Source of the DNA: Pirellulaceae bacterium
Lineage (GTDB): Bacteria > Planctomycetota > Planctomycetia > Pirellulales > Pirellulaceae
NCBI GenBank assembly: GCA_019636385.1
Contig: JAHBXT010000002.1
Location: forward strand, 186,001-250,000
Direction: 5' to 3'
DNA length: 64,000 nucleotides
This document shows positions 1 to 7,773 of the stretch, in pieces. Below the pieces are notes generated by a model. It was not told where the DNA came from. It did not search any database and saw only the letters and a list, made by a program, of their open reading frames with translations. Numbering within the stretch: position 1 is the stretch's first letter; each line of letters starts with the position of its first letter. The translations under genes were made by a program, and so were the position numbers.

Positions 1-1
1 G

Positions 2-424
2 CTGATCGTGGTTACCAAGTTGTCGGATACTGGGGCCTACTTTGTTGGCCGTAGCCTCGGGCGAACCAAGTTGTGTCCGCGCGTTAGTCCAAACAAGACC
101 GTCGAGGGGCTAGTGGGCGGAATGCTGGCTGCCTGTTTGGCAGCTTGGATATATTTTGGACTATGCGCACCTTGGGCTTTTGGCAGTCAGCAAGTCGCAG
201 TCAGTTGGCAAGGGGTGCTAGCGCTGGGGGTAGGATTGACGTTGGTTGGCTTGGCCGGCGATCTAATGCAGTCAATTTTCAAGCGCGAGATGGGGTGCAA
301 GGACAGTGGACGGCTCTTGCCTGGATTGGGCGGATTATGGGATGTTACCGATTCGCTCTTGCCGGCGGCCGTGGCCGGTTATGCGATCATCGCCAGTGGT
401 TGGATTCGTGGGCCAGGTCAATAG
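2..424 (+). CDS. cdsA: Phosphatidate cytidylyltransferase (CDP-diglyceride synthase), C-terminal part
   Basis: Cut by the left edge; the frame is open from base 2, so the true start lies outside. CdsA makes CDP-diacylglycerol from phosphatidate and CTP in the inner membrane, the branch point for phospholipid synthesis. The visible part begins with the conserved VTKLSDTGAYFVGRSLGRTK segment, then PNKTVEG, two hydrophobic segments and the family signature FKREMGCKDSGRLLPGLGG. The end of that signature reads GLGGLWDVTDSL, where well-studied members have GHGGxLDRxDS, so the usual His and Arg are replaced. Members from related phyla may also vary here, so I do not treat this as loss of function. 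The stop is 36 bases before phoH on the same strand, so co-transcription is possible. Family assignment is confident. Confidence 0.85.
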   Translation: MIVVTKLSDTGAYFVGRSLGRTKLCPRVSPNKTVEGLVGGMLAACLAAWIYFGLCAPWAFGSQQVAVSWQGVLALGVGLTLVGLAGDLMQSIFKREMGCKDSGRLLPGLGGLWDVTDSLLPAAVAGYAIIASGWIRGPGQ

Positions 425-460
425 TCGTCATGGGCCAGGAGGTAAAGCAAACTTAAATTC

Positions 461-1471
461 ATGTCAGAAGCCAACATTCATTTGAACGATCCGGCGGCGA
501 TACTAAGTTTGTTTGGGCCGCAGGACCGTTATCTCAAACTCATCCGCAATCACTTTGGAGTAGCCATCACGCATCGCGATGGCAAGTTGAAGATCATTGG
601 CGAAGAGGAGTCGGTTCGTCATGCTACGGCGCTGTTGGAGAACCTGCACTTGCGGGCGCAGCAGGCTGGCGGGCTTACCAGCCAAGATGTAGAAGGTGCG
701 TTGGGCGCGGCGCGAGCACCCGCTTCCGACGTCGGATCACTTGCCAACAATGTACCGCGCAGTTTGGAAGTGAATGTGCCTCAGATGCAGCGGCGGATCA
801 AGCCGAGAACGCAGGGGCAAGCCGATTACATCCAAGCGATTCGCGCTAGCGATCTGGTATTTTGCCGAGGACCAGCGGGCTGTGGCAAAACCTATTTGGC
901 TGTGGCTCTGGCGGTGGAAGCCCTCAAGAGCCGCACATGCAGCAAAATCGTGCTAGTCCGACCAGCCGTCGAGGCCGGCGAAAGCTTAGGGTTTTTGCCT
1001 GGTGACTTACAGGCCAAACTCAATCCCTACCTGCGACCGCTGCTGGACGGGTTAAACGAGATGCTAGACTATGATCAAGTGAAGTATCTGATGGAGCACG
1101 ACGTGATCGAGGTCATTCCGTTGGCCTATATGCGCGGCCGTACCCTGAACAACGCCTTTATCATTTTGGATGAAGCTCAGAACACCACTTCGGCACAGAT
1201 GAAAATGTTTTTGACCCGCATGGGTGAGGGGTCCAAGATGGTGGTTTCGGGGGACGTCACGCAAGTGGACCTGCCCAACGGTGTCACCAGTGGCCTGCGC
1301 GACGTCTGGCAGCGCCTTCGCGGATTGCAGAATATTAGTTTCGTTTCACTCAACGCCAGTGATATCGTTCGACATCGCCTAGTTCAGCAAATTGTTAGCC
1401 GCTACGAAGCACGCCGAGGCGATGGGCTCGAGTTGGCACCAGAGGAGAGCGAGCCCGACTCGCCCATTTAA
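461..1471 (+). CDS. phoH: PhoH-like ATPase (YbeZ type)
   Basis: A 336-residue PhoH/YbeZ-family P-loop NTPase, a cytoplasmic protein linked in other bacteria to RNA metabolism and to YbeY. The first ~70 residues resemble the KH-like N-terminal region of this family (GPQDRYLKLIRNHFGV, then LKIIGEEESV). The PhoH domain starts near residue 115 (KPRTQGQADYIQAI), with Walker A GPAGCGKT at about 137-144, the conserved RPAVEAGESLGFLPGDLQ segment, and Walker B FIILDEAQN at about 233-241. The length is normal. The ATG at 461 is the first in frame. Only 5 bases separate its stop from the next start, so it is almost certainly co-transcribed with the HD-domain gene and, further on, ybeY. This order (phoH, 7TM-HD, ybeY, CBS protein) is widespread and supports the call. 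Confidence 0.93.
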   Translation: MSEANIHLNDPAAILSLFGPQDRYLKLIRNHFGVAITHRDGKLKIIGEEESVRHATALLENLHLRAQQAGGLTSQDVEGALGAARAPASDVGSLANNVPRSLEVNVPQMQRRIKPRTQGQADYIQAIRASDLVFCRGPAGCGKTYLAVALAVEALKSRTCSKIVLVRPAVEAGESLGFLPGDLQAKLNPYLRPLLDGLNEMLDYDQVKYLMEHDVIEVIPLAYMRGRTLNNAFIILDEAQNTTSAQMKMFLTRMGEGSKMVVSGDVTQVDLPNGVTSGLRDVWQRLRGLQNISFVSLNASDIVRHRLVQQIVSRYEARRGDGLELAPEESEPDSPI

Positions 1472-1476
1472 GCCGT

Positions 1477-3828
1477 ATGGCCTCATCCAATCCAGTACGC
1501 ACGCGCAGCGAACGCGTAGCCTCCTTGCAGCTTGAACCCAGTGCTCTGCGCCGTCAGTTGAATAAACTGCTGGCTGGTAAGTCGCTGCTGCACCTGGCGA
1601 TCGCGGTTGGCTCAATTGGCATCATTGTGTTCACGCTGCAAGGCTGGGTACCGCCGTTTACCTATCGCGAAGGACAAATTCCGGATCGCGATATCGTGGC
1701 CCGTGTAGCTTTTGACTTAGTAGACGACCAGCAGACCAAATTGCTTCGCGATCAACGACGTCGAGAAACATTGTGTACTTATGAAAACCGAACCCAGGCC
1801 ATCACGCAGCTTCGCAGCGCTCTCCAGAACCAGATGTTATCGTTGGTGACTGCTAAGTCGGCGGCGGAACTAACAGCCGAGCAGGCACGCGATTTAGAGT
1901 TGTTAATCAAAAATCTGGGATCAGATCCGACGCCGCTGACAAGTGAAGCGGCGCTGACCCATATTCGCTCGCTACTGAGCGATTCAGATCAATCGACGAA
2001 ATTCAACCAGGCATTGCAACTGATCCTCAATCCCATCGCTGAATCTGGCGTCATCAAGTCGCTCAGTCACGATAGTGATCAAGGCAGTCAACGTTCGATC
2101 ATTGTGATTCCTATCGGCTCACCCACGGATGAAGTGTTTGTCGATGTGAGCAAGGTGCGTTACGCGGATGTCATTGCCACACTCTCTAGCCGCGTTAGCG
2201 AGGTGCTGCAGCGAGAATTCAGTTCGCCCGATGTTCCGGCCGTGGCTAGAATTGTGTCTCACTATCTAGTGCAGAATCTGCCGGAGACACTCACCTACCG
2301 CGCGGATTTGAGCGAGAAGGCACGCATTAGCGCAGAGGCTGCCGTACCCGACGCTATGGTTTCGTATTTCCCCACGGTCAGTCGGCTCGCTGCCGCCGGA
2401 CAGCCAATTACGCGACAAAACCACTTGCCGTTGTTGCGCGCCGAATATGATGCCTGGGTCGCTCAGTTGGGAGCTGGCGTCAAGGTGACCCGCTTGCTCT
2501 GCATTCTGGGGATGATTTTGGCGTTCTATACGTTTTGCGGCGCATACATCTATTACTTGCATGATGCCAAGCTACTCACGCAAACCGTGCCCATGCTGCG
2601 GCTGCTGAGTTTGGTTTTGTTTGGTTGCGTTGTCAGCAAGTTTGCTGCCTCCGATCCCTGGCAGGCAGAGATCGTGCCGGTGTTAATCACCGCCATCGTG
2701 ATGACGATTACCTTTGGTCGACAGTTGACGATCTTAATCTCCATCTGCTCAGCCCTGATGGTCAGCTTGGCCGTGGGGCTGAACATGGTCCAGCTGGTGA
2801 CGATGTGCAGCGGTAGTTGTGCGGCAGCCATGTTCGTAGGCCGCATTCGAACGCGGTCTAAGTTGATTTACGTCGGGTTGGCTACCGGAGCGGTCGTGGC
2901 AATAACACATTTGGGCGCCGATACCATCATCGGAACATTCCTACCCAGAACTCTGGATGCTGGTGCCGAAGCATCAACGGCTGCCTGGACCACGCTAATG
3001 GCATCGGTGGTGGGCGAGCCATTGCGAATTGGCGCCCTGGCGTTTCTGGCGGCTGCGGTGGTTGCCGGAGTTTTGTCTTTCATAGAGCCGGTGTTTGGTG
3101 TACAGACAGACCTCAGGCTCCTAGAACTGGGGGATGCGAGCCATCCGCTCTTGCGTCAATTGGCACAGCGGGCACCCGGCACATACAACCATTCGATCAG
3201 TGTCGCGGCTATCGCCGAAGCAGCTGCCGACAGCATTGGAGCCCACGGGTTGTTGACCCGCGTGGGTGCCTACTTCCATGATATCGGCAAGATGTTCAAG
3301 CCGAATTATTTCGTGGAGAATCAGGATGCCAGTGGCAACTGTCACGATACATTGCAGCCCGCTATGAGTACCTTAGTGATCATCGCACACGTGAAGGATG
3401 GTTCCGACTTGGCTCGACAGCATCGTCTGCCGACACGCATCGTCGATTTTATCGAACAACATCACGGCACGACCTTGGTCGAGTATTTCTATCGCGAGGC
3501 CACCAAACGCAGTCAGGACGACCCAAACAAGGAGGAGGTCTCGGAAACCGCGTTTCGCTACCCCGGCCCCAAACCGCAAACTTTGGAGGCGGCGGTATTG
3601 ATGCTGGCCGACTCAGTGGAAAGCGCCAGTCGCACGCTGGTTGAACCGACTGTGTCGCGATTGCAAAGTCTGGTGGACAAAATTGCCATGAGCAAGTTGT
3701 TGGACGGACAATTCGATGAATGTGGATTGACGTTACTGCAACTGGATCAAGTAAAATCTTCGCTAGTGAAGTCGCTGACGGCCATCTATCATGGGCGCGT
3801 CAAGTACACTGGTCAGGCCTCGGCATAA
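1477..3828 (+). CDS. 7TM-HD family phosphohydrolase (PgpH/YqfF-like)
   Basis: A 783-residue membrane protein of the 7TMR-HDED / 7TM / HD family. Gram-positive PgpH members hydrolyse c-di-AMP; the substrate here is inferred only. One hydrophobic segment near residues 38-58 is followed by a ~280-residue extracytoplasmic region, then a block of several membrane segments (about 330-520), then a cytoplasmic HD domain. The HD domain shows APGTYNHSISVA and the metal-binding HDIGK at about 601-605, followed by KPNYFVENQ, typical of this family. A later EQHHGTTLVEYFY segment gives further conserved histidines. The start is the ATG 5 bases after the phoH stop. A 6-bp hairpin (3827-3842, AAGCGG/CCGCTT) overlaps the stop codon, without a T-run, so it is more likely a processing or pausing signal than a terminator. 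Confidence 0.9.
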   Translation: MASSNPVRTRSERVASLQLEPSALRRQLNKLLAGKSLLHLAIAVGSIGIIVFTLQGWVPPFTYREGQIPDRDIVARVAFDLVDDQQTKLLRDQRRRETLCTYENRTQAITQLRSALQNQMLSLVTAKSAAELTAEQARDLELLIKNLGSDPTPLTSEAALTHIRSLLSDSDQSTKFNQALQLILNPIAESGVIKSLSHDSDQGSQRSIIVIPIGSPTDEVFVDVSKVRYADVIATLSSRVSEVLQREFSSPDVPAVARIVSHYLVQNLPETLTYRADLSEKARISAEAAVPDAMVSYFPTVSRLAAAGQPITRQNHLPLLRAEYDAWVAQLGAGVKVTRLLCILGMILAFYTFCGAYIYYLHDAKLLTQTVPMLRLLSLVLFGCVVSKFAASDPWQAEIVPVLITAIVMTITFGRQLTILISICSALMVSLAVGLNMVQLVTMCSGSCAAAMFVGRIRTRSKLIYVGLATGAVVAITHLGADTIIGTFLPRTLDAGAEASTAAWTTLMASVVGEPLRIGALAFLAAAVVAGVLSFIEPVFGVQTDLRLLELGDASHPLLRQLAQRAPGTYNHSISVAAIAEAAADSIGAHGLLTRVGAYFHDIGKMFKPNYFVENQDASGNCHDTLQPAMSTLVIIAHVKDGSDLARQHRLPTRIVDFIEQHHGTTLVEYFYREATKRSQDDPNKEEVSETAFRYPGPKPQTLEAAVLMLADSVESASRTLVEPTVSRLQSLVDKIAMSKLLDGQFDECGLTLLQLDQVKSSLVKSLTAIYHGRVKYTGQASA

Positions 3829-3891
3829 GCGGAGCGCCGCTTCGAAATTATCCTGTCCAGACGCCCCCTAGCTCACTCCAAAGAATGCCTC

Positions 3892-4374
3892 ATGCCACAC
3901 ATCGAATTGGAAGTTGAATTCCATGTGGAAGTTGACGCAACGAGTGAAGTTCAATTGCGGCAACGGTTTCTTCAGGCGGCTACCTGGATTGTTCAGCGAT
4001 TTAGCATACAACAGTTCATCGTAAGCATATCAGTGGTGGATGATGTCACAATCCGGCAGCTCAATCAGCGTCATCTACAGCACGACTGGGCCACGGATGT
4101 GCTGAGCTTTGTGTTTGAGGCGGGTGCCATCATCGATGGCGAGATCATCGTCAGTTGGGATACTGCCAGTCGTCTAAGCGTGGCAGCCGGCTGGGACGCT
4201 GCAGACGAATTGTTATTGTATGTGCTACATGGAATGTTGCACTTGGTTGGTTTGGATGACCGGGATGATGTCGGCCGCACGGCAATGCGGGCCGAGGAAT
4301 GTCAATTCTTGCGGGAGGCACAGGTAGCCGGTGCCGATACCTACCTGGCTCGGTTTAATGATGTATCCTACTGA
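3892..4374 (+). CDS. ybeY: Endoribonuclease YbeY (rRNA maturation factor)
   Basis: A 160-residue UPF0054 protein. YbeY is a metal-dependent single-strand endoribonuclease that takes part in 16S rRNA 3'-end maturation and ribosome quality control. The family core is present: VDDVTIRQLNQRHLQHDWATDVLSF (read in two halves) and the zinc motif HGMLHLVGLDD at residues 113-123. The usual motif is H-x3-H-x5-H (HGxLHLxGYDH); here the third ligand position is Asp rather than His. Asp can bind zinc, so activity may persist with altered metal affinity. Placement two genes after phoH matches the common ybeZ-ybeY neighbourhood. It lies 63 bases after the HD gene and 41 bases before the CBS protein. Family assignment is confident. 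Confidence 0.9.
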   Translation: MPHIELEVEFHVEVDATSEVQLRQRFLQAATWIVQRFSIQQFIVSISVVDDVTIRQLNQRHLQHDWATDVLSFVFEAGAIIDGEIIVSWDTASRLSVAAGWDAADELLLYVLHGMLHLVGLDDRDDVGRTAMRAEECQFLREAQVAGADTYLARFNDVSY

Positions 4375-4415
4375 ATTTAGGGTGTCCCCAAGATTCGCTG
4401 GTCCATAGTCGCGCT

Positions 4416-5753
4416 ATGAGTATCTATTGGTTTTCAACCTTGATGACCGTCGGCTGCATGTTGACGCTGATTGGCGGGCTGGGGGTGCATCTAATTGAGA
4501 ACTACAACGGTCGCCGATTGGAAGCCTACTGTCGCCTGCGTCGCAAGCCGCAGCGGTTTGGTGAAGTGCTGGACAAGCAGGAAGCTGCTTTCGCTGCCGC
4601 CACCTATCTTTTGGTGACCGGTTTGGTTGTGGGCTCGTTAGCAGCTGGCGTTTGGTTTGCTCACCAGGGTCGTGTAGAATTTGCCGAATTAGCCGTCCTT
4701 AGCCAGCGTGGCATTGTGTCTCATGCCGTTGGCGCGGTGGGGTGGTGGCTGGCCAACATGCTAGTTGGCTTGTGGCTCCCACGAATGATCGTCCGTCAGC
4801 GGACATCACCGTTTCTGTACCACACTTGGCCCTTCTGGAAAGCTGTTGCCTATGCGGCTAGCCCTCTGGCAGTTTCGGCCAAGATATTCGATTGGTTGGG
4901 CCAGAGATTGAGCGACTTACCGGAGGACAAAGAGTTGGACGAAGAGCTGCTGCAAGACGATATTCGCAATCTGGTCCAAGCGGCTCAGCGTGATGGAGTC
5001 GTGTCGGCTGTTGTGCCGGATATGATCGAAGGCGTCATGCAGTTGCGCCACGTCGAGGTAGCCACCATCATGACACCGCGCAGTTCCGTCGATGCACTGG
5101 ATATTCTTCAACCATGGTCCGAACTGGTACGCCAGGCAGTTGAGTGCCGACGCACACGTATTCCCGTGTACCGCGGTTCAGTAGATCAGGTTATCGGCAT
5201 TCTGTTCGTCAAGGACCTGCTAGTGCAATTGGCCTCGCCCGAAACGCTGGGGCAATCGCCGGCAATTGAGTCGTTTTTGCGCAAGCCCTGGTTCATTCCT
5301 GGCAATAAGACAGTCGATGAACTCTTGCGGATTTTTTTGCACAATCGCAATCACATGGCCATCGTGGTCGACGAGTACCAGCAGATGATGGGTGTGGTGA
5401 CTATCGAAGACGCTCTGGAAGAAATCGTCGGCGAAATCGCTGACGAATTGGATTTGGAAGAAGACAGCCAGATTGTTTACGACTCGCAAACCCACGAACT
5501 GGAAGCTGAGGGTAAGGTGCCAGTTGAGCGAATTCGACAGATTTTAGGAATCGAGCTACCGGAGTCCGACGATTACGATACCATCGGCGGTTTAGTGATT
5601 CACCGTCTATCAGAAATCCCCAAAGAGGGTACGCAAGTCGATTTTGCTGGCCTCCGCATCACTGTTCTGAAAGCTACGAAACGGATGGTTCAGCGTGTAC
5701 GACTGCAAGTGGTCGGAGCCAAGGGGTTGGAAGACAAGGCACACGGTCAATAA
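4416..5753 (+). CDS. CNNM/CorC/HlyC-type membrane protein with CBS pair
   Basis: A 445-residue protein with the build of the CNNM/CorC family, linked to Mg2+ or Co2+ efflux and often labelled hemolysin. By eye there are three or four membrane segments in the first ~150 residues (for example around 5-25, 65-90 and 105-130), then the conserved MIEGVMQLRHVEVATIMTPR entry into a CBS pair (about 205-335; FVKDLLV and VVDEYQQMMGVVTIEDALEE are typical). A C-terminal transporter-associated CorC_HlyC domain follows (about 355-435; YDTIGGLVIHRL). It ends the phoH-ybeY gene group in the place held by ybeX/corC in proteobacteria, though membrane-anchored. The transported ion cannot be read from the sequence. 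Confidence 0.85.
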   Translation: MSIYWFSTLMTVGCMLTLIGGLGVHLIENYNGRRLEAYCRLRRKPQRFGEVLDKQEAAFAAATYLLVTGLVVGSLAAGVWFAHQGRVEFAELAVLSQRGIVSHAVGAVGWWLANMLVGLWLPRMIVRQRTSPFLYHTWPFWKAVAYAASPLAVSAKIFDWLGQRLSDLPEDKELDEELLQDDIRNLVQAAQRDGVVSAVVPDMIEGVMQLRHVEVATIMTPRSSVDALDILQPWSELVRQAVECRRTRIPVYRGSVDQVIGILFVKDLLVQLASPETLGQSPAIESFLRKPWFIPGNKTVDELLRIFLHNRNHMAIVVDEYQQMMGVVTIEDALEEIVGEIADELDLEEDSQIVYDSQTHELEAEGKVPVERIRQILGIELPESDDYDTIGGLVIHRLSEIPKEGTQVDFAGLRITVLKATKRMVQRVRLQVVGAKGLEDKAHGQ

Positions 5754-5876
5754 GAACATACCGCTAGCCAGCGTCGCCAAATGGTGGACATTCCATTTAC
5801 CGACCGCCTAGCGGCACTGGCTGCTGGTACACTGCACACTGCCAGCACTAGGAGTCCGGATAGCGGTGAACAAAAA

Positions 5877-6635
5877 CTAAAACTCGCCGGTTGATCCGAA
5901 TCGCTCTAAGGTTTGCTTCCGGAATTGACTGGCGGCAGCGTTAATGTCGTTAAGCATTTCAGAGGGGGATTTGCCAAAGCTGTTTCGCGCGGCAGAGATC
6001 AGCGTTTGGCATTCGTGGACATCCATCTGAACAGATGCGGTCAGTAAACGCTGCTGGTCTTCTTGAGGTACTGAAATGAAACCATGTTTGTCGGCATGGA
6101 TCAGTTGTCCCGGTTCGACTCGGGTACCAAACACTTCGACATTGCACCCCCAACGAACCGGGGTGCTATGCGCGTGACCCACACACAGTCGGCGGGCCAG
6201 TGCTTTGAAACCGGCGTGTGTCATTTCGTCGACATCTCGAATTGCACCATCGACGATCGTGCCTACACAGCCCAGACTGCGATGCACGGTTGCGTTGACT
6301 TCGCCCCAAAACGACCCGATCACATGCGGTTTGTCCAGGTCTTGAACCACCACGATCTTGGATCCCGGAATGCTGGCGACATAGGCCCGGTAGTCGGACC
6401 AAGCCGACGTGTTTTGCTTGTGGGATGACTGGCTGGGCTGGATGACAAGCGTCACTGCCCAACCGACCATGGCTCCCATTTGCGGCATGAAATCCTGAGT
6501 GACTTCCAAGTTTGTTACTGGGGCGGCCGCGTCGCGTGACGTTATCTGCTCCCAACCGTTGTAAATAGTGGGGGTGTTCCAACGTCGCAGTTGCAACAGT
6601 TCGGCTTCGGATAAGGCTCGGGAATGTTGGCTCAT
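5877..6635 (-). CDS. RraA-like / HMG aldolase family protein
   Basis: A 252-residue RraA-like protein. This fold covers class II 4-hydroxy-4-methyl-2-oxoglutarate/oxaloacetate aldolases and the RNase E regulator RraA, often mis-named dimethylmenaquinone methyltransferase. The diagnostic segment is visible: GEVNATVHRSLGCVGTIVDG followed by AIRDVDEM, holding the Gly-x3-Glu and Arg-Asp pair that bind metal and substrate in aldolases. A second conserved piece, VEVFGTRVEPGQLIHADKHG, follows. The N-terminal TPTIYNGWEQIT is also family-like. These residues favour an aldolase or decarboxylase role over a purely regulatory one. It lies 92 bases downstream of nagB on the same strand and might share its transcript, but a repeat element (6709-6732) lies between them. 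Substrate not known. Confidence 0.82.
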   Translation of the reverse strand: MSQHSRALSEAELLQLRRWNTPTIYNGWEQITSRDAAAPVTNLEVTQDFMPQMGAMVGWAVTLVIQPSQSSHKQNTSAWSDYRAYVASIPGSKIVVVQDLDKPHVIGSFWGEVNATVHRSLGCVGTIVDGAIRDVDEMTHAGFKALARRLCVGHAHSTPVRWGCNVEVFGTRVEPGQLIHADKHGFISVPQEDQQRLLTASVQMDVHECQTLISAARNSFGKSPSEMLNDINAAASQFRKQTLERFGSTGEF

Positions 6636-6708
6636 AGTTGATTGCGGCGCAAGGAATGAGTTGTTTGATTGGCGGGCGGTTTGAGTTGCAAGTTTAGTCC
6701 TGGGAGTC

Positions 6709-6732
6709 CGCGCTCTGCTGCGCGTAGCTACG
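6709..6732 (+). repeat. REP-like palindromic repeat, single copy at nagB end
   Basis: One copy of the intergenic repeat family described in the findings. GCGC-tctgct-GCGC (6710-6723) is followed by GTAGCTACG. The last part overlaps the 3' end of nagB: the TAG stop of nagB (minus strand, 6730-6728) lies inside the TAGCTA palindrome. The loop departs from the usual TGGC. The hairpin could also terminate or stabilise the nagB mRNA, but no T-run follows it. Confidence 0.6.
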
Positions 6733-7525
6733 ATTTTGATAAGGATCTGCCCTCCAGTTCAGATTGAATCTGCTCCATCTGTTGGTAATAGTCACGGCGC
6801 TGGAGCAGGCTGGCTGCATCGGGATCTAGCAGCACAGTTACTTTCGGGTGCATTTGAAGCCCCGAAGCTGGAACCATGCTGGATACCGGTCCCTCGATGA
6901 AATCGCGAACGGCCGCAGCTTTGCGCTGTCCTGTAGCTAGCAGCATGATATGCTCGGCTTCCATGATCGTCCCCACGCCCATAGTGATGGCCAGTCGAGG
7001 CACTTGGTCGATCGAGCTGAAAAACCTGGAATTATCCTGACGTGTGCGTTCGGTTAGTCCCTTGACACGCGTCCGGCTGGCCAACGACGAGCCCGGTTCG
7101 TTAAAACCAATATGACCGTCAGAGCCGATGCCTAGCATTTGCAGGTCAATGCCACCCGAATCGTCGATCAATGCTTCGTACCGCAGGCATTCGGTGTTCA
7201 AGTCAGCGCATTGTCCGTCGGGCAGGTGGCAGCGCTGCGAGTCGATCTGTACGTGGCTAAAGAAATTCTGGTGCATGAAGGAATAGTACGTTTGCTCATG
7301 ATGTCTTGGCAATCCAACGTACTCATCCAGGTTGAAGGTGACAACTTCGGAAAAGTCGACCTGCTGTTGGAAGTAACGTCGAATCAACTCTTGATACGTG
7401 CCCAGCGGTGTACTGCCCGTCGCCAGTCCCAGGACCGCGTCCGGATAGCTATTGATCAACTCGCAAATATAATCAGCGGCCCGCAAGCTTACCGCTTGCA
7501 TATCTGGCAATATAACGACACGCAT
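6728..7525 (-). CDS. nagB: Glucosamine-6-phosphate deaminase
   Basis: Converts glucosamine-6-phosphate to fructose-6-phosphate and ammonia, feeding amino sugars into glycolysis. With the start at the ATG 7525-7523 the protein has 265 residues, almost exactly the length of E. coli NagB, and begins MRVVILPDM like the family; an in-frame upstream extension to 7597 has no family counterpart. Visible motifs are LGLATGSTPLGTYQ (phosphate binding, about 32-45), FNLDEYVGL with the catalytic Asp67, and GIGSDGHIGFNEPGSSLASR with Asp136 and His138. The gene diverges from the Gfo/Idh gene at 7774, and a 16-bp inverted repeat (7679-7694) lies between them. Its stop codon lies in a dispersed repeat. Confidence 0.95.
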   Translation of the reverse strand: MRVVILPDMQAVSLRAADYICELINSYPDAVLGLATGSTPLGTYQELIRRYFQQQVDFSEVVTFNLDEYVGLPRHHEQTYYSFMHQNFFSHVQIDSQRCHLPDGQCADLNTECLRYEALIDDSGGIDLQMLGIGSDGHIGFNEPGSSLASRTRVKGLTERTRQDNSRFFSSIDQVPRLAITMGVGTIMEAEHIMLLATGQRKAAAVRDFIEGPVSSMVPASGLQMHPKVTVLLDPDAASLLQRRDYYQQMEQIQSELEGRSLSKS

Positions 7526-7678
7526 AATCGATGAATGCAATGGAATTCTGGTGAGGGAATTATCAGACGGTTGGCCATCCGGGCGATTGTACTGCAAGCT
7601 TGTCGTTGTTCAATCTGAGCCTTAGTACTGCCCGCAGAATAAGCTTGGCAACCCGTTCCGTGGCAAACGAAAGTTGAT

Positions 7679-7694
7679 ATAACAGCTTTGTTAT
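7679..7694. promoter_or_regulatory. Candidate operator: 16-bp inverted repeat between nagB and Gfo/Idh gene
   Basis: ATAACA-gctt-TGTTAT is a perfect inverted repeat with a 4-base spacer in the 248-base gap between the divergent nagB and oxidoreductase genes. It is 80 bases upstream of the oxidoreductase ATG and ~155 bases upstream of nagB. Its size and symmetry suit a dimeric helix-turn-helix regulator. No regulator gene lies next to it, and I could not assign a convincing promoter. The assignment is an inference from symmetry and position only. Confidence 0.35.
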
Positions 7695-7773
7695 GGTGGC
7701 AGCAGCCCAGCAGGTATCGTGATTTTGGATTGTATGTTGAATTCAAGTTCACGCCAGTCGGAGAATTTTGCAA

